Of a stretch of 64,000 nucleotides of DNA, positions 1 to 16,600 are shown piece by piece. This stretch comes from Bugula neritina (lineage: Eukaryota; Bryozoa; Gymnolaemata; Cheilostomatida; Bugulidae): contig CAXIUT010000230.1 of assembly GCA_964035545.1 (NCBI GenBank), forward strand, positions 1,784,185-1,848,184. Reading direction: 5' to 3'. Numbering within the stretch: position 1 is the stretch's first letter; each line of letters opens with the position of its first letter. Below the pieces are notes generated by a model. That model saw nothing but the letters and a program-made list of their open reading frames with translations, did no database searches and was not told the DNA's origin. The translations under genes were made by a program, and so were the position numbers.

Positions 1-1711
1 GAAATGTACTGCGACATACTGAATTATACTGCAACATACTGCAACATACTGAAATACACTGTAACATAATGAAATATGCTGGAGCACACTTAAATACACC
101 GCAACACACTGAAGTATACTGTAATATACTGAAATGTACTGCAACATACTGGAATATACCGTAACACACTGATATATACTCTAACATACCGAAATACACT
201 GTAACATACTGAAATAAACTGCAACCTACTGCAATATACTGAATTACACTTGAACATAATGAAATACACTGAAACACATTGAAATATACTGCAAGATACC
301 GAAAAGAATGGTAAACTAGTGAAATATACTGTTACATAATGAAACATACCGGAACATACTGCAACATAATAAAATATACTGTAACACACTGAAATATGCT
401 ACAAGATACTGAAATATACTGTAACATACTGAAACATACGCAATATACTGAAATACGCTGCAACATACTGAATTACACTCTAACATACTGAAATATGGTG
501 TAGCACACTGAAATACACTGCACCACACTGAAGCGTACTGTAATATACAGAAATGTACTGCAACATACTGAATTATACTGCAACATACTGCAACATATTG
601 AAATACACTGTAACATAACGAAATACATTGCAACACCTTGAAATATACTGCAACATACTGCAACCTACCACAACGTACTGAAGTATACCGTGACGCCTTA
701 TAATATACTGCAACATACTAAAATACACTGCAACATACTGAAATACATTGCAACACATTAAAACATACTGCAACATATTGAAACGTACTGCAACATACTG
801 AAATATACTGCAACATACTGAAATACTCTATAACATATTGAAATATACTGCAACATACTGAATTACACTCTAACATACTGAAATATGCTGTAGCATACTG
901 AAATACACTGCAACACATTGAAATATACTGCAACATACCGAAATGAATGGTAAACTAGCGAAATAAACTGTAACATAATGAAACATACCGGAACATACTG
1001 CAAGATAATAAAATATACTGTAACACACTGAAATATACTGCAAGATACTGAAATATACTGCAACATACTGAAACGTAAGCAACATACTGAAATACGCTGC
1101 GACATACTGTAATATACTGCAAGATACTGCAAAATACTGAGTACACTGTGTCATACTGAAATACACTGCAACATACTGCAAGATCTTGCAACATACTGAA
1201 ATACACTGTAACATATTGAAATACACTGCATCATACTGCACCATACTGAAATACACTGAAACATATTGATATATACTGCAACACATTGAAATATACTGCA
1301 ACACACTGAAACATAAGGCAACATACTGAAATATACTGCGACACATTGAAATATACTGCAACATACTAAAATATACTGCAACATACTGCAACATCCTAAA
1401 ATACACTGTAACATACTGAAATACACTGCAACAACTTGAAAAATACTGCAACATACCTAAACATTCGGCAACATACTAAAATACACTATAACATATTGAA
1501 ATACACTGAAACATACTGAAATACACTATAACATATTGAAATATGCTGTAGCATACTGAAGTATGCTGCCACACACTGAAGTATACTGTAATATACAGAA
1601 ATGTACTGTAACATACTGAAACATACTGCAACATAGTGCAACGTACGGAAATACACTGTAACATAATGAAATACACTGCAACACATTGAAATATACTGCA
1701 ACATAACGAAA
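1..1711 (+). repeat. Partial higher-order unit at the left window edge
   Basis: This is the right part of a unit that begins outside the window. Bases from about 90 to 650 match the block around 3,313 at an offset of 3,223. Bases from about 860 onward match the block at 4,475 at an offset of 3,612. The 389-bp change of offset marks an internal deletion near base 655, where the text jumps from the ...TACTGCAACATACTG pattern into CAACCTACCACAACG. The unit ends at the first marker AAATGGTAAACTAGTGG (1,713 onward). Confidence 0.75.
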
Positions 1712-4700
1712 TAAATGGTAAACTAGTGGAATATACTGTTACACAATGAAATTGACTGCAAGATACTGAGATATACTGTAACATACTGAAGTACGCTGCC
1801 ACATACTGAAATATACTGCAAGAAACTGCAACATACTGAAATACTCTGGAACATATTGAAATACACTGCAACACTCTGAAAAATACTGCAACACACTGAA
1901 ACATACGGCAACATAGCGAAGTAAACTGCGACACGTTGAAAATTACTGCAACATACTGAAATATACTGTAACACACTGAAATATACTGCAAGATACTGAA
2001 ATATACAACAACATACTGAAACGTACGCAACATACTGAAATACGGTGCAACATACTGTAATATCTTGCAAGATACTGCAAAATACTGAGTACACTGTGTC
2101 ATACTGAAATACACTGCAACATACTGAAATACATTGCAACACATTAAAACATACTACAACATATTGAAACGTACTGCAACATCCTGAAATATATTGCAAC
2201 ATACTGAAATACTCTATAACATATTGAAATATACTGCAACATACTGAATTACACTCTAACATACTGAAATATGCTGTAGCTTACTGAAATACGCTGCAAC
2301 ACATTGAAATATACTGCAACATACCGAAAAGAATGGTAAACTAGCGAAATAAACTGTAACATAATGAAACATACCGGAACATACTGCAACATAATCAAAT
2401 ATACTGTAACACACTGAAATATACTGCAAGATACTGAAATATACTGCAACATACTGAAACGTACGCAACATACTGAAATACGCTGCAACATACTGTAATA
2501 TACTGCAAGATACTGCAAAATACTGAGTACACTGTGTCATACTGAAATACACTGCAACATACCGCAAGATATTGCAACATACTGAAATACACTGTGACAC
2601 ACTGAAATATACTGCAACATACTGCAACATACTGAAATACACTGTAACATATTGAAATACACTGCAACATACTGCAACATACTGAAATACACTGTAACAT
2701 ATTGAAATACACTGCAACACACTGCAACATACTGCAACATACTGAAATACACTGGAACTAACTGAAACATACGGCAACATACTGAAATACACTGTGGCAC
2801 ACTGAAATACACTGCAACATACTGCAACATACTGCAACTTACTGAAATACACTGTAACATATTGAAATACACTGCAACATACTGCAACATACTGCAACAC
2901 ACTGCAACATACTGAAATACACTGGAACTTACTGAAATGTACTGCGACACGTTAAAATATACTGTAACATACTGAAATATACTTCAACATGCTGCAACAT
3001 AACAAAATACAATGTAACATACTGAAATAGATTGCAACACATTGAAATATACTGCAACATACTGAAACATACTGCAACATACTGAAATATACTGCAATAT
3101 ACTGAATTACACTATAACATATTGAAATATACTGCAAGATACTGAATTACACTCTAACATACTGAAATATGCTGTAGCATACTGAATTACACTGCAACAC
3201 ACTGAAGTATACTCTAATATACTGAAATGTACTGCGACATACTGAATTATACTGCAACATACTGCAACATACTGAAATACACTGTAACATAATGAAATAT
3301 GCTGGAGCACACTTAAATACACCGCAACACACTGAAGTATACTGTAATATACTGAAATGTACTGCAACATACTGGAATATACCGTAACACACTGATATAT
3401 ACTCTAACATACCGAAATACACTGTAACATACTGAAATAAACTGCAACCTACTGCGATATACTGATTTACACTTGAACATAATGAAATACACTGAAACAC
3501 ATTGAAATATACTGCAAGATACCGAAAAGAATGGTAAACTAGTGAAATATACTGTTACATAATGAAACATACCGGAACATACTGCAACATAATAAAATAT
3601 ACTGTAACACACTGAAATATGCTACAAGATACTGAAATATACTGTAACATACTGAAACATACGCAATATACTGAAATACGCTGCAACATACTGAATTACA
3701 CTCTAACATACTGAAATATGGTGTAGCACACTGAAATACACTGCACCACACTGAAGCGTACTGTAATATACAGAAATGTACTGCAACATACTGAATTATA
3801 CTGCAACATACTGCAACATATTGAAATACACTGTAACATAACGAAATACATTGCAACACCTTGAAATATACTGCAACATACCGAAATGAATGGTAAACAA
3901 GTGAAATATACTGTAACACAATGAAACATACAGGAACATACTGCACTATAATGAAATATACTGTAGCACACTGAAAGATACTGCACGATACTGAAATATT
4001 CTGTACCATACTGAAATGTACGCAACATACTGAAGTTTGCTGCAACATACTGATTTATACTCCAAGATATTGCAACATACTGGAATACACTGTAACAAAC
4101 TGAAATACACTGCAACATACTGCAACATACTGAGTTACACTGGAACATATTGAAATACACTGCAACACTTTGAAATATACTGCAACACACTGAAACATCT
4201 GGCAACATACAGAAGTACACTGCGAGACGTTGAAAAATACTGCAACATACTGAAATACATTGGGACACACTGAAATACACTGCAACATACTGCAACCTAC
4301 CACAACGTACTGAAGTATACCGTGACGCCTTATAATATACTGCAACATACTAAAATACACTGCAACATACTGAAATACATTGCAACACATTAAAACATAC
4401 TGCAACATATTGAAACGTACTGCAACATACTGAAATACTCTATAACATATTGAAATATACTGCAACATACTGAATTACACTCTAACATACTGAAATATGC
4501 TGTAGCATACTGAAATACACTGCAACACATTGAAATATACTGCAACATACCGAAATGAATGGTAAACTAGCGAAATAAACTGTAACATAATGAAACATAC
4601 CGGAACATACTGCAAGATAATAAAATATACTGTAACACACTGAAATATACTGCAAGATACTGAAATATACTGCAACATACTGAAACGTAAGCAACATACT

Positions 4701-5323
4701 GAAATACGCTGCGACATACTGTAATATACTGCAAGATACTGCAAAATACTGAGTACACTGTGTCATACTGAAATACACTGCAACATACTGCAAGATCTTG
4801 CAACATACTGAAATACACTGTAACATATTGAAATACACTGCATCATACTGCACCATACTGAAATACACTGAAACATATTGATATATACTGCAACACATTG
4901 AAATATACTGCAACACACTGAAACATAAGGCAACATACTGAAATATACTGCGACACATTGAAATATACTGCAACATACTAAAATATACTGCAACATACTG
5001 CAACATCCTAAAATACACTGTAACATACTGAAATACACTGCAACAACTTGAAAAATACTGCAACATACCTAAACATTCGGCAACATACTAAAATACACTA
5101 TAACATATTGAAATACACTGAAACATACTGAAATACACTATAACATATTGAAATATGCTGTAGCATACTGAAGTATGCTGCCACACACTGAAGTATACTG
5201 TAATATACAGAAATGTCCTGTAACATACTGAAACATACTGCAACATAGTGCAACGTACGGAAATACACTGTAACATAATGAAATACACTGCAACACATTG
5301 AAATATACTGCAACATAACGAAA
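1712..5323 (+). repeat. Higher-order unit A-prime, 3,612 bp
   Basis: The unit is bounded by the marker AAATGGTAAACTAGTGG at about 1,713 and 5,325. It is collinear with the 3,922-bp unit that follows but lacks about 310 bp. Landmark offsets show three losses of roughly 80, 210 and 20 bp at different places, each a whole number of decamers. It carries the same variant decamers in the same order as unit A, including the 9-base variant in GTACGCAACATACTG and the segment TGAGTACACTGTGTCA. Confidence 0.85.
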
Positions 5324-8300
5324 TAAATGGTAAACTAGTGGAATATACTGTAACACAATGAAATTGACTGCAAGATACTGAGATATACTGTAACATACTG
5401 AAGTACGCTGCCACATACTGAAATATACTGCAAGAAACTGCAACATACTGAAATACTCTGGAACATATTGAAATACACTGCAACACTCTGAAAAATACTG
5501 CAACACACTGAAACATACGGCAACATACCGAAGTAAACTGCGACACGTTGAAAATTACTGCAACATACTGAAATATACTGTAACACACTGAAATATACTG
5601 CAAGATACTGAAATATACAACAACATACTGAAACGTACGCAACATACTGAAATACGGTGCAACATACTGTAATATCTTGCAAGATACTGCAAAATACTGA
5701 GTACACTGTGTCATACTGAAATACACTGCAACATACTGCAACATACCACAACGTACTGATATATACCGCGACGCATTAAAATATACTGCAACATACGAAA
5801 ATACACTGCAACATACTGAAATACATTGCAACACATGAAAACATACTGCAACATATTGAAACGTACTACAACATACTGAAATATATTGCGACATACTGAA
5901 ATACTCTATAACATATTGAAATATACTGCAACATACTGAATTACACTCTAACATACTGAAATATGCTGTAGCATACTGAAATACGCTGCAACACATTGAA
6001 ATATACTGCAACATACCGAAATGAATGGTAAACTAGCGAAATAAACTGTAACATAATGAAACATACCGGAACATACTGCAACATAATCAAATATACTGTA
6101 ACACACTGAAATATGCTACAAGATACTGAAATATACTGCAACATACTGAAACGTACGCAACATACTGAAATACGCTGCAACATACTGTAATATACTGCAA
6201 GGTAGTGCAAAATACTGAGTACACTGTGTCATACTGAAATACACTGCAACATACTGCAAGATATTGCAACATACTGAGATACACTGTGACACACTGAAAT
6301 ATACTGCAACATACTGCAACATACTGCAACATACTGCAACATACTGAACTACACTGTAACATATTGAAATACATTGCAACACATTGAAATATACTGCATC
6401 TATTTGAAACATACTGCAACATACTGAATTACACTCTAACATACTGAAATATGCTGTAGCATACTGAAAAACACTACAACTCACTGAAGTATAGTGTAAT
6501 ATACGGAAATGTACTGCAACATGCCAAAATATACTGCAACATACTGAAATACACTGTAACATATTGAAATACACTGCAACATACTGCAACATACTGAAAT
6601 ACACTGTAACATATTGAAATACACTGCAACACACTGCAACATACTGCAACATACTGAAATACACTGGAACTAACTTCAACATACGGCAACATACTGAAAT
6701 ACACTGTGGCACACTGAAATACACTGCAACATACTGCAACATACTGCAACTTACTGAAATACACTGTAACATATTGAAATACACTGCAACATACTGCAAC
6801 ATACTGCAACATACTGAAATACACTGGAACTTACTGAAATGTACTGCGACACATTAAAATATACTGTAACATACTGAAATATACTTCAACATGCTGCAAC
6901 ACAACAAAATACAATGTAACATACTGAAATAGATTGCAACACATTGAAATATACTGCAACATACTGAAACATACTGCAACATACTGAAATATACTGCAAT
7001 ATACTGAATTACACTATAACATATTGAAATATACTGCAAGATACTGAATTACACTCTAACATACTGAAATATGCTATAGCATACTGAATTACACTGCAAC
7101 ACACTGAAGTATACTCTAATATACTGAAATGTACTGCGACATACTGAATTATACTGCAACATACTGCAACATACTGAAATACACTGTAACATAATGAAAT
7201 ATGCTGGAGCACACTTAAATACACCGCAACACACTGAAGTATACTGTAATATACTGAAATGTACTGCAACATACTGGAATATACCGTAACACACTGATAT
7301 ATACTCTAACATACCGAAATACACTGTAACATACTGAAATAAACTGCAACCTACTGCGATATACTGAATTACACTTGAACATAATGAAATACACTGAAAC
7401 ACATTGAAATATACTGCAAGATACCGAAAAGAATGGTAAACTAGTGAAATATACTGTTACATAATGAAACATACCGGAACATACTGCAACATAATAAAAT
7501 ATACTGTAACACACTGAAATATGCTACAAGATACTGAAATATACTGTAACATACTGAAACATACGCAATATACTGAAATACGCTGCAACATACTGAATTA
7601 CACTCTAACATACTGAAATATGGTGTAGCACACTGAAATACACTGCACCACACTGAAGCGTACTGTAATATACAGAAATGTACTGCAACGTACTGAATTA
7701 TACTGCAACATACTGCAACATATTGAAATACACTGTAACATAACGAAATACATTGCAACACCTTGAAATATACTGCAACATACCGAAATGAATGGTAAAC
7801 AAGTGAAATATACTGTAACACAATGAAACATACAGGAACATACTGCACTATAATGAAATATACTGTAGCACACTGAAAGATACTGCACGATACTGAAATA
7901 TTCTGTACCATACTGAAATGTACGCAACATACTGAAGTTTGCTGCAACATACTGATTTATACTCCAAGATATTGCAACATACTGAAATACACTGTAACAA
8001 ACTGAAATACACTGCAACATACTGCAACATACTGAGTTACACTGGAACATATTGAAATACACTGCAACACTTTGAAATATACTGCAACACACTGAAACAT
8101 CTGGCAACATACAGAAGTACACTGCGAGACGTTGAAAAATACTGCAACATACTGAAATACATTGGGACACACTGAAATACACTGCAACATACTGCAACCT
8201 ACCACAACGTACTGAAGTATACCGTGACGCCTTATAATATACTGCAACATACTAAAATACACTGCAACATACTGAAATACATTGCAACACATTAAAACAT

Positions 8301-9245
8301 ACTGCAACATATTGAAACGTACTGCAACATACTGAAATATACTGCAACATACTGAAATACTCTATAACATATTGAAATATACTGCAACATACTGAATTAC
8401 ACTCTAACATACTGAAATATGCTGTAGCATACTGAAATACACTGCAACACATTGAAATATACTGCAACATACCGAAATGAATGGTAAACTAGCGAAATAA
8501 ACTGTAACATAATGAAACATACCGGAACATACTGCAAGATAATAAAATATACTGTAACACACTGAAATATACTGCAAGATACTGAAATATACTGCAACAT
8601 ACTGAAACGTAAGCAACATACTGAAATACGCTGCGACATACTGTAATATACTGCAAGATACTGCAAAATACTGAGTACACTGTGTCATACTGAAATACAC
8701 TGCAACATACTGCAAGATCTTGCAACATACTGAAATACACTGTAACATATTGAAATACACTGCATCATACTGCACCATACTGAAATACACTGAAACATAT
8801 TGATATATACTGCAACACATTGAAATATACTGCAACACACTGAAACATAAGGCAACATACTGAAATATACTGCGACACATTGAAATATACTGCAACATAC
8901 TAAAATATACTGCAACATACTGCAACATCCTAAAATACACTGTAACATACTGAAATACACTGCAACAACTTGAAAAATACTGCAACATACCTAAACATTC
9001 GGCAACATACTAAAATACACTATAACATATTGAAATACACTGAAACATACTGAAATACACTATAACATATTGAAATATGCTGTAGCATACTGAAGTATGC
9101 TGCCACACACTGCAGTATACTGTAATATACAGAAATGTACTGTAACATACTGAAACATACTGCAACATAGTGCAACGTACGGAAATACACTGTAACATAA
9201 TGAAATACACTGCAACACATTGAAATATACTGCAACATAACGAAA
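5324..9245 (+). repeat. Higher-order unit A, copy 1, 3,922 bp
   Basis: Marker-to-marker distance is 3,922 bp. The unit is collinear with 13,647-17,568 at an offset of 8,323, and with A-prime (1,712-5,323) allowing for the deletions there. Together with the B unit at 9,246 it forms the first 8,323-bp super-unit. Landmarks about 1,466 bp apart straddle its left and right ends (4,475 and 5,941; 8,397 and 9,863), so a 1.4-1.5 kb module is itself repeated across unit boundaries. Confidence 0.88.
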
Positions 9246-12200
9246 TAAATGGTAAACTAGTGGAATATACTGTAACACAATGAAATTGACTGCAAGATAC
9301 TGAGATATACTGTAACATACTGAAGTACGCTGCCACATACTGAAATATACTGCAAGAAACTGCAACATACTGAAATACTCTGGAATATATTGAAATACAC
9401 TGCAACACTCTGAAAAATACTGCAACACACTGAAACATACGGCAACATACCGAAGTAAACTGCGACACGTTGAAAATTACTGCAACATACTGAAATATAC
9501 TGTAACACACTGAAATATACTGCAAGATACTGAAATATACAACAACATACTGAAACGTACGCAACATACTGAAATACGGTGCAACATACTGTAATATCTT
9601 GCAAGATACTGCAAAATACTGAGTACACTGTGTCATACTGAAATACACTGCAACATACTGCAACATACCACAACGTACTGATATATACCGCGACGCATTA
9701 AAATATACTGCAACATACGAAAATACACTGCAACATACTGAAATACATTGCAACACATGAAAACATACTGCAACATATTGAAACGTACTGCAACATACTG
9801 AAATATATTGCAACATACTGAAATACTCTATAACATATTGAAATATACTGCAACATACTGAATTACACTCTAACATACTGAAATATGCTGTAGCATACTG
9901 AAATACGCTGCAACACATTGAAATATACTGCAACATACCGAAATGAATGGTAAACTAGCGAAATAAACTGTACCATAATGAAACATACCGGAACATACTG
10001 CAACATAATCAAATATACTGTAACACACTGAAATATGCTACAAGATACTGAAATATACTGCAACATACTGAAACGTACGCAACATACTGAAATTCGCTGC
10101 AACATACTGTAATATACTGCAAGGTAGTGCAAAATACTGAGTACACTGTGTCATACTGAAATACACTGCAACATACTGCAAGATATTGCAACATACTGAG
10201 ATACACTGTGACACACTGAAATATACTGCAACATACTGCAACATACTGCAACATACTGCAACATACTGAACTACACTGTAACATATTGAAATACATTGCA
10301 ACACATTGAAATATACTGCATCTTTTTGAAACATACTGCAACATACTGAATTACACTCTAACATACTGAAATATGCTGTAGCATACTGAAAAACACTACA
10401 ACTCACTGAAGTATAGTGTAATATACGGAAATGTACTGCAACATGCCAAAATATACTGCAACATACTGAAATACACTGTAACATATTGAAATACACTGCA
10501 ACATACTGCAACATACTGAAATACACTGTAACATATTGAAATACACTGCAACACACTGCAACATACTGCAACATACTGAAATACACTGGAATTAACTTCA
10601 ACATACGGCAACATACTGAAATACACTGTGGCACACTGAAATACACTGCAACATACTGCAACATACTGCAACTTACTGAAATACACTGTAACATATTGAA
10701 ATACACTGCAACATACTGCAACATACTGCAACATACTGAAATACACTGGAACTTACTGAAATGTACTGCGACACATTAAAATATACTGTAACATACTGAA
10801 ATATACTTCAACATGCTGCAACATACCAAAATACAATGTAACATACTGAAATAGATTGCAACACATTGAAATATACTGCAACATACTGCAACATACTGCA
10901 ACATACTGCAACATACTGAATTACACTCTAACATACTGAAATATGCTGTAGCATACTGAAAAACACTACAACTCACTGAAGTATAGTGTAATATACAGAA
11001 ATGTACTGTAACATACTGAAGCATACGGCAACATACTGAAATACACTGTAACATATTGAAATACACTGCAACATACTGCAACATACCGAAATACACTGGA
11101 ACATATTGAAATACACTGCAACCCATCGAAATATACTGCAACACACTGAAACATACAGCAACATACTGAAATATTCTGCAACATACTGCAACATACTAAA
11201 ATACACTGTAACATACTGAAATACATTGCAAAACAATAAAATATACTGCAACATACTAAAACATACTGCAACATACTGAAACATACTGCAACATACTGAA
11301 ACATACTGAATTACACTCTAACATACTGAAATATGGTGTAGCACACTGAAATACACTGCAACACACTGAAGTGCACTGTAATATACAGAAATGTGCTGCA
11401 ACATACTGAATTATACTGCAACATACTGCAACATACTGAAATACACTGTAACATAACGAAATACACTGCAACACATTGAAATATACTGCAACATACTGAA
11501 ATGATTGGTAAACTAGTGAAATGTACTGTAACATCATGAAACATACCGGAACATTCTGCAACATAATGAAATATACTGTAGCACACTGAAATATGCTGCA
11601 CGATACTGAAATATACTGTAACATACTGAAATGTACGCAACATACTGAAGTACGCTGCAACATACTGATTTATACTGCAAGATACTGCAACATACTGAAT
11701 TCCACTGTAACATACTGAAATACACTGCAACATACTGCAACATACTGAATTACACTGGAACATATTGAAATACACTGCAACACTTTGAAATATACTGCAA
11801 CACACTGAAACATATGGCAACATACCGAAATACACTGCGACACGTTGACAAATACTGCAACATACTGAAATATACTGCAAGTGGTGCAACATACTGAAAT
11901 ATACTGTACTATACTAAAAATCTTTGCAAAACAATAAAATATACTGCAACATACTGAAACATACTGCAACATACTGAAATATACTGTAACATACTGAGAC
12001 ACACTATAACATATTGAAATATACTGCAACATACTGAATTACACTCTAACATACTGAAGTATGCTGTAGCATACTGAAATACACTGCCACACACTGAAGT
12101 ATACTGTATTATACAGAAATGTACTGCAACATACTGAATTATACTACAACACACTGCAACATATTGAAATACACTGTAACATAACGAAATACATTGCAAC

Positions 12201-13646
12201 ACCTTGAAATATACTGCAACATACCGAAATGAATGGTAAACAAGTGAAATATACTGTAACACAATGAAACATACAGGAAAATACTGCACTATAATGAAAT
12301 ATACTGTAGCACACTGAAAGATACTGCACGATACTGAAATATTCTGTACCATACTGAAATGTACGCAACATACTGAAGTTTGCTGCAACATACTGATTTA
12401 TACTCCAAGATATTGCAACATACTGAAATACACTGTAACAAACTGAAATACACTGCAACATACTGCAACATACTGAGTTACACTGGAACATATTGAAATA
12501 CCCTGCAACACTTTGAAATATACTGCAACACACTGAAACATCTGGCAACATACAGAAGTACACTGCGAGACGTTGAAAAATACTGCAACATACTGAAATA
12601 CATTGGGACACACTGAAATACACTGCAACATACTGCAACCTACCACAACGTACTGAAGTATACCGTGACGCCTTATAATATACTGCAACATACTAAAATA
12701 CACTGCAACATACTGAAATACATTGCAACACATTAAAACATACTGCAACATATTGAAACGTACTGCAACATACTGAAATATACTGCAACATACTGAAATA
12801 CTCTATAACATATTGAAATATACTGCAACATACTGAATTACACTCTAACATACTGAAATATGCTGTAGCATACTGAAATACACTGCAACACATTGAAATA
12901 TACTGCAACATACCGAAATGAATGGTAAACTAGCGAAATAAACTGTAACATAATGAAACATACCGGAACATACTGCAAGATAATAAAATATACTGTAACA
13001 CACTGAAATATACTGCAAGATACTGAAATATACTGCAACATACTGAAACGTAAGCAACATACTGAAATACGCTGCGACATACTGTAATATACTGCAAGAT
13101 ACTGCAAAATACTGAGTACACTGTGTCATACTGAAATACACTGCAACATACTGCAAGATCTTGCAACATACTGAAATACACTGTAACATATTGAAATACA
13201 CTGCATCATACTGCACCATACTGAAATACACTGAAACATATTGATATATACTGCAACACATTGAAATATACTGCAACACACTGAAACATAAGGCAACATA
13301 CTGAAATATACTGCGACACATTGAAATATACTGCAACATACTAAAATATACTGCAACATACTGCAACATCCTAAAATACACTGTAACATACTGAAATACA
13401 CTGCAACAACTTGAAAAATACTGCAACATACCTAAACATTCGGCAACATACTAAAATACACTATAACATATTGAAATATGCTGTAGCATACTGAAGTATG
13501 CTGCCACACACTGAAGTATACTGTAATATACAGAAATGTACTGTAACATACTGAAACATACTGCAACATAGTGCAACGTACGGAAATACACTGTAACATA
13601 ATGAAATACACTGCAACACATTGAAATATACTGCAACATAACGAAA
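9246..13646 (+). repeat. Higher-order unit B, copy 1, 4,401 bp
   Basis: Marker-to-marker distance is 4,401 bp, which is 479 bp more than unit A. The middle (about 10,800-12,100) differs from unit A and contains the variant string GCAAGTGGTGCAACATAC near 11,879. Private single-base variants in 9,010-9,936 are shared with 17,333-18,259 but not with the A-linked equivalents at 5,088 or 13,432. That identifies the B unit at 17,569 as its closest relative. Confidence 0.87.
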
Positions 13647-16600
13647 TAAATGGTAAACTAGTGGAATATACTGTAACACACTGAAATTGACTGCAAGATA
13701 CTGAGATATACTGTAACATACTGAAGTACGCTGCCACATACTGAAATATACTGCAAGAAACTGCAACATACTGAAATACTCTGGAACATATTGAAATACA
13801 CTGCAACACTCTGAAAAATACTGCAACACACTGAAACATACGGCAACATACCGAAGTAAACTGCGACACGTTGAAAATTACTGCAACATACTGAAATATA
13901 CTGTAACACACTGAAATATACTGCAAGATACTGAAATATACAACAACATACTGAAACGTACGCAACATACTGAAATACGGTGCAACATACTGTAATATCT
14001 TGCAAGATACTGCAAAATACTGAGTACACTGTGTCATACTGAAATACACTGCAACATACTGCAACATACCACAACGTACTGATATATACCGCGACGCATT
14101 AAAATATACTGCAACATACGAAAATACACTGCAACATACTGAAATACATTGCAACACATGAAAACATACTGCAACATATTGAAACGTACTGCAACATACT
14201 GAAATATATTGCAACATACTGAAATACTCTATAACATATTGAAATATACTGCAACATACTGAATTACACTCTAACATACTGAAATATGCTGTAGCATACT
14301 GAAATACGCTGCAACACATTGAAATATACTGCAACATACCGAAATGAATGGTAAACTAGCGAAATAAACTGTAACATAATGAAACATACCGGAACATACT
14401 GCAACATAATCAAATATACTGTAACACACTGAAATATGCTACAAGATACTGAAATATACTGCAACATACTGAAACGTACGCAACATACTGAAATACGCTT
14501 CAACATACTGTAATATACTGCAAGGTAGTGCAAAATACTGAGTACACTGTGTCATACTGAAATACACTGCAACATACTGCAAGATATTGCAACATACTGA
14601 GATACACTGTGACACACTGAAATATACTGCAACATACTGCAACATACTGCAACATACTGCAACATACTGAACTACACTGTAACATATTGAAATACATTGC
14701 AACACATTGAAATATACTGCATCTTTTTGAAACATACTGCAACATACTGAATTACACTCTAACATACTGAAATATGCTGTAGCATACTGAAAAACACTAC
14801 AACTCACTGAAGTATAGTGTAATATACGGAAATGTACTGCAACATGCCAAAATATACTGCAACATACTGAAATACACTGTAACATATTGAAATACACTGC
14901 AACATACTGCAACATACTGAAATACACTGTAACATATTGAAATACACTGCAACACACTGCAACATACTGCAACATACTGAAATACACTGGAACTAACTTC
15001 AACATACGGCAACATACTGAAATACACTGTGGCACACTGAAATACACTGCAACATACTGCAACACACTGCAACTTACTGAAATACACTGTAACATATTGA
15101 AATACACTGCAACATACTGCAACATACTGCAACATACTGAAATACACTGGAACTTACTGAAATGTACTGCGACACATTAAAATATACTGTAACATACTGA
15201 AATATACTTCAACATGCTGCAACACAACAAAATACAATGTAACATACTGAAATAGATTGCAACACATTGAAATATACTGCAACATACTGAAACATACTGC
15301 AACATACTGAAATATACTGCAATATACTGAATTACACTATAACATATTGAAATATACTGCAAGATACTGAATTACACTCTAACATACTGAAATATGCTGT
15401 AGCATACTGAATTACACTGCAACACACTGAAGTATACTCTAATATACTGAAATGTACTGCGACATACTGAATTATACTGCAACATACTGCAACATACTGA
15501 AATACACTGTAACATAATGAAATATGCTGGAGCACACTTAAATACACCGCAACACACTGAAGTATACTGTAATATACTGAAATGTACTGCAACATACTGG
15601 AATATACCGTAACACACTGATATATACTCTAACATACCGAAATACACTGTAACATACTGAAATAAACTGCAACCTACTGCGATATACTGAATTACACTTG
15701 AACATAATGAAATACACTGAAACACATTGAAATATACTGCAAGATACCGAAAAGAATGGTAAACTAGTGAAATATACTGTTACATAATGAAACATACCGG
15801 AACATACTGCAACATAATAAAATATACTGTAACACACTGAAATATGCTACAAGATACTGAAATATACTGTAACATACTGAAACATACGCAATATACTGAA
15901 ATACGCTGCAACATACTGAATTACACTCTAACATACTGAAATATGGTGTAGCACACTGAAATACACTGCACCACACTGAAGCGTACTGTAATATACAGAA
16001 ATGTACTGCAACATACTGAATTATACTGCAACATACTGCAACATATTGAAATACACTGTAACATAACGAAATACATTGCAACACCTTGAAATATACTGCA
16101 ACATACCGAAATGAATGGTAAACAAGTGAAATATACTGTAACACAATGAAACACACAGGAACATACTGCACTATAATGAAATATACTGTAGCACACTGAA
16201 AGATACTGCACGATACTGAAATATTCTGTACCATACTGAAATGTACGCAACATACTGAAGTTTGCTGCAACATACTGATTTATACTCCAAGATATTGCAA
16301 CATACTGAAATACACTGTAACAAACTGAAATACACTGCAACATACTGCAACATACTGAGTTACACTGGAACATATTGAAATACACTGCAACACTTTGAAA
16401 TATACTGCAACACACTGAAACATCTGGCAACATACAGAAGTACACTGCGAGACGTTGAAAAATACTGCAACATACTGAAATACATTGGGACACACTGAAA
16501 TACACTGCAACATACTGCAACCTACCACAACGTACTGAAGTTTACCGTGACGCCTTATAATATACTGCAACATACTAAAATACACTGCAACATACTGAAA

